Positions 1-5,632 of a stretch of 9,633 bases of DNA are shown here, piece after piece. The notes beneath the pieces are model-generated. The model saw only the letters and a program-made list of their open reading frames with translations, had not been told where the DNA came from and did not search any database. The stretch lies in assembly GCA_019352125.1 (NCBI GenBank), contig JABBNV010000045.1:1-9633 (forward strand), read 5' to 3'. This stretch comes from Acidobacteriota bacterium. Lineage in GTDB: Bacteria; Actinomycetota; Actinomycetes; Actinomycetales; Micrococcaceae. Both the position numbers and the translations under genes were made by a program. Numbering within the stretch: position 1 is the stretch's first letter; the number at the start of each line of letters is the position of its first letter.

Positions 1-45
1 AATCCCCGCCAATTCACGGAAACATCCGTTGAATCGGCGGGGATT
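1..45 (+). terminator. Rho-independent terminator of a gene lying left of the window
   Basis: The first ten bases (AATCCCCGCC) are the exact reverse complement of 36-45 (GGCGGGGATT). The helix continues inward through 12-15/31-34 and 16-20/25-29 around an AACA loop, with a bulged T30 and an A11/C35 mismatch. A short T-rich tract (TTCTTGTGTTTC) follows on the plus strand. The hairpin starts at the first base, so the gene it serves must lie outside the window, probably on the plus strand. Sequence beyond the left edge is unseen, so bidirectional use cannot be judged. Confidence 0.75.
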
Positions 46-75
46 TCTTGTGTTTCAGGGGGGTGGTTTTCACTG

Positions 76-135
76 ACCCACGCAAATGGACCAAACACCG
101 CGCCGTGCCAGGGTGTTTGCTCCGTTTGCGTGGGT
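76..135. repeat. Long imperfect palindrome (60-nt hairpin), function unknown
   Basis: ACCCACGCAAATGGA (76-90) pairs with 121-135 over 15 positions with one T-G wobble (87/124). After a C/C mismatch (91/120) the stem continues for 8 perfect pairs (92-99 with 112-119), leaving a 12-nt GC-rich loop (100-111). Neither side carries a run of T residues, so it does not look like a standard intrinsic terminator. It sits between the terminator at 1-45 and the short ORF at 190. It could be a structured RNA, a palindromic dispersed repeat or a small non-autonomous element end pair; the sequence alone cannot decide. Confidence 0.6.
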
Positions 136-189
136 TTGCTGCCCGAGCGGCGCGGCCACTGTCAGTGGCTGGTTCTAGTGTCAACCGTT

Positions 190-420
190 ATGAGCGGTGC
201 AGCGGAACACGTACTAGTAAGAACGACGACGGCGGGGAAGCCGTTGGCGGTGGAGCGGCAGGGCCGCGAATGGCAGGTCAGGGCCGAACCGGTGCGTTGG
301 TTTGAACGCGTGAGTTGGTGGGATGTGCACCGCAGGATGCCTCGGGGGCAGGGTTGCGTAGATGTTGAGGTCTGGCAAGTGCAGGCCAAATTGGGCCGCA
401 GCGCCCGCGAGATCAGCTAG
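190..420 (+). CDS. Short ORF, possibly a truncated DUF6504-like protein
   Basis: From ATG 190 it encodes 76 residues beginning MSGAAEHVLVRTT and ending LGRSAREIS. The pattern of a Trp-rich core (REWQV, EPVRWFERVSWW) followed by VDVEVWQVQ resembles, from memory, small actinobacterial DUF6504 proteins often found near imuB/dnaE2 translesion polymerase genes. In those the chain continues past the LGR motif with a further conserved segment; here it stops at once, so this is likely a 3'-truncated remnant or a short variant. No Shine-Dalgarno is visible before ATG 190. In-frame GTGs at 178 and 130 are alternatives, but 130 lies inside the 76-135 palindrome. A 6-bp, 3-nt-loop hairpin (155-169) lies just upstream. 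Its stop codon lies within the candidate hairpin at 411-437. Coding status is uncertain and the function is unknown. Confidence 0.4.
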   Translation: MSGAAEHVLVRTTTAGKPLAVERQGREWQVRAEPVRWFERVSWWDVHRRMPRGQGCVDVEVWQVQAKLGRSAREIS

Positions 421-437
421 GTGGGGGATGGCTGCTC
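411..437 (-). other. Weak third hairpin with a C-rich loop (minus strand)
   Basis: The plus-strand loop AGGTGGGGGAT (419-429) ends in the same eight bases (TGGGGGAT) as the two strong hairpins at 475-517 and 686-728, and is again 11 nt long. The stem is poor: 414-417 pairs with 431-434 and 411-412 with 436-437, with a mismatch at 413/435 and, on the minus strand, a C-A mismatch next to the loop. A TATACT box (452-457, minus) lies 15 nt upstream but has no matching -35. It may be a decayed copy, a second loop of the same transcript as the 475-517 hairpin, or chance. Confidence 0.3.
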
Positions 438-474
438 CGAAGTGTGCAGGCAGTATAAGCGCCGAGAGCATGAA

Positions 475-521
475 GGCTCCTTGCCGTCGTTATTGGGGGA
501 TACGGCGGCAAGGAGCCCGAC
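475..521 (-). ncRNA. Candidate C-rich-loop small RNA, copy 1
   Basis: Positions 475-490 pair with 502-517 over 16 positions, the outer 12 perfectly. The only non-Watson-Crick pair is 487/505: T-G on the plus strand, C-A on the minus. The loop 491-501 reads ATCCCCCAATA on the minus strand and is identical to the loop of the hairpin at 686-728. The minus strand is preferred because a promoter-like sequence at 528-556 predicts a start near 521, four bases before the helix, and because C-rich loops are the hallmark of actinobacterial 6C-type small RNAs, which pair with G-rich mRNA sites. Unlike 6C as I recall it, the loop has five C residues and the stem is long. The 3' end is undefined; no U-rich terminator follows directly. 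Confidence 0.6.
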
Positions 522-527
522 TACTCA

Positions 528-556
528 AATATACAGGCGGTTGGCCCTGCTGTATA
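528..556 (-). promoter_or_regulatory. Sigma70-like promoter for copy 1, overlapped by an inverted repeat
   Basis: On the minus strand, TATACA (551-556; four of six matches to TTGACA) and TATATT (528-533) are separated by 17 nt, predicting a start near 521. An 8-bp inverted repeat, ATATACAG (529-536) and CTGTATAT (550-557), overlays both boxes with a 13-nt spacer. That arrangement suits a repressor operator or a cruciform. The boxes are AT-rich and low in information, so the promoter call rests mainly on matching position with the promoter of copy 2. Confidence 0.45.
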
Positions 557-593
557 TCGATATCCGTGGATACCGGGACCAAATGAAATTATC

Positions 594-628
594 TAGCCGA
601 TAACCATAGCGCGCATCTGCATCGGCTA
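594..628 (-). terminator. Possible weak terminator downstream of small RNA copy 2
   Basis: TAGCCGAT (594-601) pairs perfectly with ATCGGCTA (621-628). Read on the minus strand the helix is followed by an A/T-rich tract (GATAATTTCATTT), which could end a transcript of roughly 150 nt begun near 730. The 19-nt loop is large and the U tract is interrupted, so efficiency would be poor. It might equally be an internal helix of a longer structured RNA. Confidence 0.3.
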
Positions 629-685
629 ATTTGCCGGCGCTTTCGGAGGCAGTGGGACGGGGACGGAGTCGTCTTTAAATGGAAG

Positions 686-730
686 GGTTCTCCACTGCGA
701 CTATTGGGGGATGCCGCAGTGGAGAACCTG
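686..730 (-). ncRNA. Candidate C-rich-loop small RNA, copy 2
   Basis: Positions 686-699 pair perfectly with 715-728; 700/714 is A-C on the plus strand but a G-U pair on the minus, and 701/713 closes the loop. The loop 702-712 is ATCCCCCAATA on the minus strand, exactly the loop of copy 1, on a stem of the same 16-position length. Comparing the two stems, eight positions differ and in every case the partner base changes too, so the helix is conserved while its sequence is not. A good minus-strand promoter at 737-764 predicts a start near 730, two bases outside the helix. Downstream on the minus strand lie a C-rich repeat (654-664) and a possible terminator hairpin (594-628). It belongs to a C-rich-loop small RNA type; targets are unknown. 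Confidence 0.65.
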
Positions 731-736
731 ATACAA

Positions 737-764
737 ACTATACATGATGTGACAGGAATGCCAA
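737..764 (-). promoter_or_regulatory. Sigma70-like promoter for small RNA copy 2
   Basis: On the minus strand TTGGCA (759-764, five of six matches to TTGACA) is followed after 16 nt by TATAGT (737-742, five of six matches to TATAAT), predicting a start near 730. This is the best promoter match I found in the window, and it does not point at any protein gene. A small palindrome, ACATGATGT (742-750), lies in the spacer next to the -10 box and could be a protein site. Confidence 0.6.
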
Positions 765-915
765 AGAGGGATGTTCTACCTCTGACGAAAATGTCGGCAG
801 CGAGGCGCATAAGAAGCCGCACATCGACGCCGAATGAATAGTTTCACCAGGAAGTTTTGTGGAATTTTCGTGTGTTTAAGGTCACCAATACAACAGGGGC
901 GGCCAGCAGGCGCGA

Positions 916-2310
916 TCAGCACTCAATGACGTTGACGGCCAAACCGCCCTCGGACGTCTCCTTGTACTTGCTGGACATGTCTCGGCCCGTTTGGCGCATG
1001 GTCTCAATCACGGTGTCCAGGGAAACCATGTGGCGGCCGTCCCCGTATAGGGCCATTCGTGCTGATGCCACAGCTTTTCCTGCGGCGATGGCATTGCGCT
1101 CAATGCACGGTAGCTGCACGAGTCCAGCCACCGGATCACAGGTCAGCCCAAGATTGTGTTCCATGGCAATTTCTGCGGCGTTTTCGACCTGCTCCGGCGT
1201 TCCGCCGAGCACTTCGCACATAGCCCCAGCAGCCATGGAACAGGCCGAACCGACCTCACCTTGGCAGCCAGCCTCCGCACCGGAGATGGATGCGTTGCCT
1301 TTGTAAAGGGACCCAATGGCGGCGGCCACCAACAAGAACTTATGGATATTCGCGTCTTTGACCCTTTGGTCTTGCGGAATGAAGCGGAAGAAATAGTGCA
1401 TGACGGCGGGAATGATGCCAGCGGCCCCGTTGGTTGGAGCCGTGACTACGCGGCCACCCGCGGCGTTTTCCTCATTGACGGCGATTGCGAACGCCTGAAG
1501 CCACTCCAGCGAGGTTTCACGTTCCGCTGCATCGCGCTCTAGGCGAGCGGCAATCGCGGCAGCTCGACGTCGTGCCTGCAAGACACCGGGCAGAATCCCG
1601 CCGGTCTGCAGCCCAGCATCGACACACTCTCGCATCGCGTTCCAAATGGCGTCTAGCCCGGCAGTAACTTCTGACGCAGGGCGAAGAGCACATTCGTTGG
1701 CCCAAGCGACGTCCGAGATGCTGAGGTTTTCCGCGGCACAAATGGCCAAAAGCTCATGACCAAATTGGTACGGATAGGGCAGCACAGTGGCCGGAGCAGC
1801 TGGTGTGACGTCATCGCCAGGGGCCTTGGCCAGTTGGGTTTCGGTCTCCACGAAGCCGCCACCGATGGAGTAGTACATCTCTTCATGGAAGACCTTGCCG
1901 AAAGCATCCAGAGCTTCAATCTTCATAGCATTGGAGTGTCTTGGCTGGACAATCCGAGGTTGAAGAATCATGCTCTGCGGCGTCATTGTGACGCTGTGCA
2001 AACCCAAGACTTTCAGCGTTCCGGTGGAGGCAATCTGCTCTGCCAGGTTGCCCGGAATCGAAGGGTCAACTGTCTCTGGGTCGTATCCCGCCAAGCCAGC
2101 CAAAATTGCCTGTGGTGTCCCATGCCCAATGCCCGTCGCGCCAAGGGATCCGTAAAGGTAAACCCGCAGTTCAGCGGCCTTTTTTAGCTCGTTCCTGTCC
2201 GCCAATAACTGGGCAAATTGTTGTGCTGCCCGCATGGGACCAACGGTGTGTGAGCTGGAAGGGCCAATGCCAATGCTGAACAGTTCAAGCGCTGATGTAT
2301 AACAACTCAT
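916..2310 (-). CDS. sdaA: L-serine dehydratase (L-serine ammonia-lyase), iron-sulfur single-chain type
   Basis: This cytosolic enzyme deaminates L-serine to pyruvate and ammonia with a [4Fe-4S] cluster. The 464-residue chain has the full length of the single-chain form: an N-terminal beta domain opening with SIGIGPSSSHTVGPM and a C-terminal alpha domain with GCQGEVGSACSM, LTCDPVAGLVQLPCIERNA. Cys349, Cys391, Cys402 and the terminal Cys464 have the same spacing (42, 11, 62) as the cluster ligands of the Legionella enzyme, where the final Cys folds into the active site as a displaceable ligand. ATG 2310 is chosen; a GGGGAA lies very close upstream, and an in-frame GTG at 2322 adds four residues. 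It is divergent from gnd across about 110 nt and competes with cysE for serine. No strong terminator follows. Identification is firm; the start is less so. Confidence 0.96.
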   Translation of the reverse strand: MSCYTSALELFSIGIGPSSSHTVGPMRAAQQFAQLLADRNELKKAAELRVYLYGSLGATGIGHGTPQAILAGLAGYDPETVDPSIPGNLAEQIASTGTLKVLGLHSVTMTPQSMILQPRIVQPRHSNAMKIEALDAFGKVFHEEMYYSIGGGFVETETQLAKAPGDDVTPAAPATVLPYPYQFGHELLAICAAENLSISDVAWANECALRPASEVTAGLDAIWNAMRECVDAGLQTGGILPGVLQARRRAAAIAARLERDAAERETSLEWLQAFAIAVNEENAAGGRVVTAPTNGAAGIIPAVMHYFFRFIPQDQRVKDANIHKFLLVAAAIGSLYKGNASISGAEAGCQGEVGSACSMAAGAMCEVLGGTPEQVENAAEIAMEHNLGLTCDPVAGLVQLPCIERNAIAAGKAVASARMALYGDGRHMVSLDTVIETMRQTGRDMSSKYKETSEGGLAVNVIEC

Positions 2311-2414
2311 GTTCCCCAACACTACGCTGAATCCATCATTTTCCGAACGATTGGTCGGGAACGGCCTTCAGGCATTTCGACTAGGCTGATTTTAACCACA
2401 CAGGAAGCAAAAAT

Positions 2415-2420
2415 GGAGGT
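2415..2420 (+). promoter_or_regulatory. Ribosome-binding site deciding the gnd start
   Basis: GGAGGT lies four bases upstream of ATG 2425. The same six bases fall inside the frame opened by ATG 2413, which has its own AGGAAG at 2402-2407. The stronger match to the anti-Shine-Dalgarno favours 2425, giving the conserved N-terminus MAAQIGVTGLAVMG. Confidence 0.6.
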
Positions 2421-2424
2421 AGCT

Positions 2425-3861
2425 ATGGCTGCACAAATCGGCGTTACCGGGCTCGCTGTCATGGGAGCCAACCTAGCTCGAAATCTTGCCCGCAATGGGT
2501 TCACCGTGGCGTTGCACAACCGCCATGTAGACAAGACTGACGCCCTGCTTGAGCGCTACGGCTCCGAGGGTAATTTTGTGCGTACCGAGTCACTGCAAGA
2601 GCTGGTGGACTCATTGGAAAAACCGCGCCGTGTGCTGATCATGGTCAAGGCCGGTGACCCGGTTGATTCGGTCATCAACGCCCTGGAGCCGCTGTTGGAA
2701 AAGGGCGACATCATCATCGACGCCGGCAACTCCAACTTCCAGGACACTCGCCGCCGTGAGGCCGCTCTGGCCAAAAAGGATCTTCACTTTGTGGGCATTG
2801 GCGTATCCGGCGGTGAAGAGGGCGCCCTGAACGGCCCCTCGATCATGCCCGGTGGATCCAAGGAGTCCTATGAGGCGCTCGGCCCGCTGTTGGAAAAGAT
2901 CTCCGCGCACGTTGACGGCCAACCGTGCTGTGCCTGGATTGGCACTGACGGTGCCGGGCACTTCGTCAAGATGGTGCACAACGGTATTGAATACGCAGAC
3001 ATGCAGGTCATTGGCGAGGCCTACGATCTCCTGCGTCAGGGTGCGGGCATTGAACCGGCTGAGCAAGCGAAGATTTTCGAAGAGTGGAACAAGGGTACGT
3101 TGTCGTCGTTCTTGATTGAGATCACGGCTGAAGTCTTGGCGCACACGGATGCGAAGACCGGCAAGCCCTTCGTGGACGTCGTCGTCGATGCTGCGGGCCA
3201 AAAGGGAACCGGACGCTGGACGGTTATGTCCGCGCTGGAACTGGGCTCGCCCACCTCCGGTATTGCTGAATCGGTGTTTGCTCGCGGACTTTCCTCCCAG
3301 AGGGCTCAGCGCTCCGAAGCACAGAACGTGCTGGGCGGCGGTGAAGTCGAGGTATCCGTGGGTGATGATTTTGTAGAGGACGTGCGCAAGGCACTCTTCG
3401 CGTCAAAGCTGGTCAGCTACGCGCAGGGGCTAGATATGCTCACCGGTGCGGCGAAGGAATATAACTGGGACTTGAAGCTGGACGAGATTGCCTCCCTCTG
3501 GCGCGGCGGCTGCATTATTCGCGCAGAGCTCCTGAAGGACATCACCAAGGCCTACTCGGCAGAGGAGAAGCCCGCCAACCTGCTGTTTGCTCCAGTGTTC
3601 GTCGAAGCCATGACCGAGGTTCTGCCAGCATGGCGCCGCGTGGTGGCAACGGCTGTGCAGCTGGGCATTCCAGTGCCCGTGTTCTCATCTTCCTTGGCGT
3701 ACTACGACGGCCTGCGCCGCAAGCGTTTGCCCGCCGCTCTGACTCAGGGCCTCCGGGATCTCTTCGGCGCACACACCTATAACCGGGTGGACGGCGAAGG
3801 CACGTTCCACACGCTGTGGGGCGAGGACAAGAGCGAAGTTGAGGCTGTAGACACGCACTAG
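2425..3861 (+). CDS. gnd: 6-phosphogluconate dehydrogenase, decarboxylating (NADP-dependent)
   Basis: It oxidatively decarboxylates 6-phosphogluconate to ribulose 5-phosphate, making NADPH in the oxidative pentose phosphate pathway. The 478 residues match the long, dimeric form. The N-terminal Rossmann fold carries GLAVMGANLARN, and the sugar-phosphate site carries VSGGEEGALNGPSIMPGG. KMVHNGIEY holds the catalytic pair Lys182 and Glu189 (Lys183/Glu190 in the sheep enzyme). The family signature VVDAAGQKGTGRW is intact, and the C-terminal region runs to a normal end. ATG 2425 is preferred because GGAGGT lies four bases before it; ATG 2413, preceded by AGGAAG, would add MEVA. It stands alone as a transcription unit, ending at the bidirectional terminator. 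I see no defect. Confidence 0.97.
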   Translation: MAAQIGVTGLAVMGANLARNLARNGFTVALHNRHVDKTDALLERYGSEGNFVRTESLQELVDSLEKPRRVLIMVKAGDPVDSVINALEPLLEKGDIIIDAGNSNFQDTRRREAALAKKDLHFVGIGVSGGEEGALNGPSIMPGGSKESYEALGPLLEKISAHVDGQPCCAWIGTDGAGHFVKMVHNGIEYADMQVIGEAYDLLRQGAGIEPAEQAKIFEEWNKGTLSSFLIEITAEVLAHTDAKTGKPFVDVVVDAAGQKGTGRWTVMSALELGSPTSGIAESVFARGLSSQRAQRSEAQNVLGGGEVEVSVGDDFVEDVRKALFASKLVSYAQGLDMLTGAAKEYNWDLKLDEIASLWRGGCIIRAELLKDITKAYSAEEKPANLLFAPVFVEAMTEVLPAWRRVVATAVQLGIPVPVFSSSLAYYDGLRRKRLPAALTQGLRDLFGAHTYNRVDGEGTFHTLWGEDKSEVEAVDTH

Positions 3862-3896
3862 TCAGCGGAGCTGGCAGGAGTGGCTAGACGCAGCCA

Positions 3897-3939
3897 AAAA
3901 GCACTGGGCGCGGGATCTGATCCCACGCCCAGTGCTTTT
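3897..3939. terminator. Bidirectional intrinsic terminator between gnd and cysE
   Basis: AAAAGCACTGGGCG (3897-3910) pairs perfectly with 3926-3939. Inside it GGGA (3912-3915) pairs with TCCC (3921-3924), flanked by a C/A mismatch. The plus-strand helix runs into TTTTGTTT, and the minus strand into TTTTTGGC, so both converging genes, gnd and cysE, can be terminated by the same hairpin. Confidence 0.9.
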
Positions 3940-3970
3940 GTTTAAGCGCACTTGCGCAACTGCTGAAGTT

Positions 3971-4558
3971 CTAGATCCACATCGCCGGGTCAATATATTC
4001 GGCCGGATCCACGGCAGGGGCCATTTCCTTGCCCGAGTCTCGATGCCGCCACTTGGCGGGAATGCCGGTCAGAATTGAGTTTGGCGGTGCATCTTTGACG
4101 ACGACGGCGTTGGCACCCACGGCGCAATCGTCACCAATGGTGATAGGCCCCAAGACCTTTGCGCCAGCGCCAATTGTGACCCTGTTTCCAATGGTTGGGT
4201 GACGCTTGACCTTGGCTAAGGACCGGCCACCCAGCGTCACGCCGTGGTAGATCATCACGTCGTCGCCGATTTCCGCGGTTTCGCCGATGACCACGCCCAT
4301 TCCGTGGTCAATGAAGAACCGACGGCCAATGGTGGCCCCCGGGTGAATTTCAATACCGGTGATGAACCTTGCTGCTTGTGACAAGGCCCGCGCCGGAAAG
4401 CGAAGCGACGGATTTGCCCACCATTTGTGGGTCAGTCGATGAACCCAGATGGCGTGCAGCCCTGAGTAGATGAAGAGGTTCTCCACAGAACCTCGAGCTG
4501 CCGGATCATGTGATCGGGCGGTCTCGAGGTCCTCGCGCAGTTGGGCAAAAAATGCCAC
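3971..4558 (-). CDS. cysE: Serine O-acetyltransferase
   Basis: It transfers acetyl from acetyl-CoA to L-serine, giving O-acetylserine, the substrate of the neighbouring cysK product. The 195 residues match the short bacterial form, shorter than the 273 of E. coli CysE because the N-terminal helical region is reduced. From about residue 70 the left-handed beta-helix hexapeptide repeats are clear (IHPGATIG, IGETAEIG, PTIGNRVTIGAGAKVLG). Asp84-His85 in FIDHGMG and Arg119-His120 in KRHPTI match the E. coli active-site residues. The chain ends in Ile195, as expected of a tail that inserts into the CysK active site to form the cysteine synthase complex. The start is GTG 4558, preceded by AGGAAG. 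It lies 58 nt behind cysK and is probably cotranscribed; a 5-bp hairpin (4585-4600) sits in the gap. Confidence 0.95.
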   Translation of the reverse strand: MAFFAQLREDLETARSHDPAARGSVENLFIYSGLHAIWVHRLTHKWWANPSLRFPARALSQAARFITGIEIHPGATIGRRFFIDHGMGVVIGETAEIGDDVMIYHGVTLGGRSLAKVKRHPTIGNRVTIGAGAKVLGPITIGDDCAVGANAVVVKDAPPNSILTGIPAKWRHRDSGKEMAPAVDPAEYIDPAMWI

Positions 4559-4616
4559 AAGCTTCCTAATCCATAGAGTTTCCCTGACCGAATCAGGTCA
4601 AGGTGTGTGCAGCTTG

Positions 4617-5552
4617 TTAGCCGCGAATGTCGTCATACAGGACGGTGGAGATGTAGCGCTCACCGAAATCCGGAACAATAGCAACAATCAGTTTGCCAGC
4701 ATTTTCGGGACGCTTGGCCAATTCCAAGGCTCCCCACACTGCTGCACCAGCGGAAATTCCGCCAAGGATGCCTTCCTTGACGCCCAGTGCGCGAGAGGTG
4801 GCAACGGAGTCCTCCAAGGTGGCGTCGAGCACCTCGTCGTAAACATCCTGGTCCAGCACATCCGGAATGAAGTTTGCGCCCAGGCCCTGAATCTTGTGTG
4901 GGCCAGGAGCTCCGCCGTTGAGAATCGCAGAATCCTTGGGCTCAACCGCAACAACCTGAACGCTGGGCTTGCGCTCCTTGAGCACCTGACCAACGCCTGT
5001 GATGGTTCCGCCGGTACCAATGCCAGCAACAAAAATATCCACGGCGCCGTCGGTGTCAGCCCAAATTTCCTCCGCGGTGGTGGTGCGGTGGATCTGAAAG
5101 TTGGCGGGGTTGGCAAACTGCTTGGCCAAGATCGCATTTTCAGTGTTGGCCACAATCTCTTCGGCCTTGCTCACGGCCCCGCGCATTCCCTCAGAACCAG
5201 GGGTCAAAACAATCTCCGCTCCGAAAGCGCGCAGCATGACGCGACGCTCGGTAGACATGGTCTCCGGCATCGTGAGGATCACCTTGTAGCCCCGAGCTGC
5301 GCCCACCATGGCCAGCGCAATTCCGGTGTTGCCGGAAGTGCCCTCCACAATAGTGCCGCCTGGCTTCAGCGCGCCGGACTTCTCAGCGGCATCAACAATC
5401 GCGACCCCAATGCGGTCCTTGACCGAGTTGGCGGGGTTATAGAACTCAAGTTTGACGGCAACTGTGACATCCAGGCCTTCGGTGAGGCGATTCAGGCGCA
5501 CCAGCGGAGTGCCGCCAACCAGGTGTGTAACGTCGTCGTAAATCGGTGCCAT
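4617..5552 (-). CDS. cysK: Cysteine synthase A (O-acetylserine sulfhydrylase)
   Basis: A PLP enzyme that makes L-cysteine from O-acetylserine and sulfide. The 311 residues are typical in length. Visible are Lys45 in NSVKDR (Schiff base to PLP), the substrate loop TSGNTG at 72-77, the PLP-phosphate loop GIGTGGT at 178-184 and Ser267 in GGISAGAA contacting the PLP ring nitrogen. The ATG at 5552 follows GAAGGAAG at good spacing. CysE, 58 nt downstream on the same strand, supplies the substrate and carries the C-terminal Ile that docks with this enzyme. msrA lies 80 nt upstream on the same strand, with a hairpin between, so cysK may have its own promoter; I could not identify convincing boxes. 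No T-box or SAM riboswitch is visible. CysK rather than the related CysM or cystathionine beta-synthase is favoured by the motifs and the pairing with cysE. Confidence 0.96.
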   Translation of the reverse strand: MAPIYDDVTHLVGGTPLVRLNRLTEGLDVTVAVKLEFYNPANSVKDRIGVAIVDAAEKSGALKPGGTIVEGTSGNTGIALAMVGAARGYKVILTMPETMSTERRVMLRAFGAEIVLTPGSEGMRGAVSKAEEIVANTENAILAKQFANPANFQIHRTTTAEEIWADTDGAVDIFVAGIGTGGTITGVGQVLKERKPSVQVVAVEPKDSAILNGGAPGPHKIQGLGANFIPDVLDQDVYDEVLDATLEDSVATSRALGVKEGILGGISAGAAVWGALELAKRPENAGKLIVAIVPDFGERYISTVLYDDIRG

Positions 5553-5601
5553 GATGCTTCCTTCTATGTGTGAATATGTGGCAGCGTGCGGGGAAAACTA
5601 T

Positions 5602-5632
5602 GGACAGCGTAAGCACCGCCCCGGTGTTGTCC
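5602..5632 (-). terminator. Possible weak terminator or attenuating hairpin between msrA and cysK
   Basis: GGACA (5602-5606) pairs with TGTCC (5628-5632), and CACCG (5614-5618) with CGGTG (5622-5626) around a CCC loop, separated by an asymmetric internal loop. On the minus strand it begins right after the msrA stop codon and is followed after a few bases by TTTT. It may partly separate msrA from cysK transcription. Confidence 0.35.

Larger units (their letters stand above)
421..915. other. Gene-free stretch carrying structured RNA candidates
   Basis: I find no credible protein gene between the short ORF and the end of sdaA: the open frames lack ribosome-binding sites and have no recognisable composition. 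The left two thirds hold two strong hairpins, their promoter-like boxes and a weaker hairpin, listed separately. From about 765 to 915, just after the sdaA stop codon, I see no strong terminator, repeat or ORF. Confidence 0.6.

Noticed and set aside
475..728. Plus-strand reading of the twin hairpins, with a G-rich loop TATTGGGGGAT
   Set aside because: The helix evidence is even (copy 1 has a T-G pair only on plus, copy 2 a G-U pair only on minus), but only the minus strand has matching promoter boxes at consistent spacing before both hairpins. Kept as an alternative, not as the main call.
475..728. CRISPR-like repeat pair, or integron attC sites
   Set aside because: Only two units, with stems differing in sequence, no regular spacers and no cas genes; no attC core sites, integrase or cassette genes are present.
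2341..2361. Inverted repeat TTCCGA ... TCGGGAA between sdaA and gnd as an operator
   Set aside because: It needs a bulge, is short and has no recognisable regulator consensus; too weak to list as a feature.
2611..3201. Minus-strand open frame of 196 codons inside gnd
   Set aside because: It lies wholly opposite the conserved gnd coding sequence and has no family resemblance.
4470..5573. Long plus-strand open frame of 367 codons opposite cysE and cysK
   Set aside because: It is antisense to two unmistakable enzymes, has no recognisable domain and no ribosome-binding site; long antisense frames are common at this GC content.
5553..5632. Riboswitch or T-box ahead of cysK
   Set aside because: The gap is only 80 nt and shows just one modest hairpin next to the msrA stop; none of the expected conserved elements are present.
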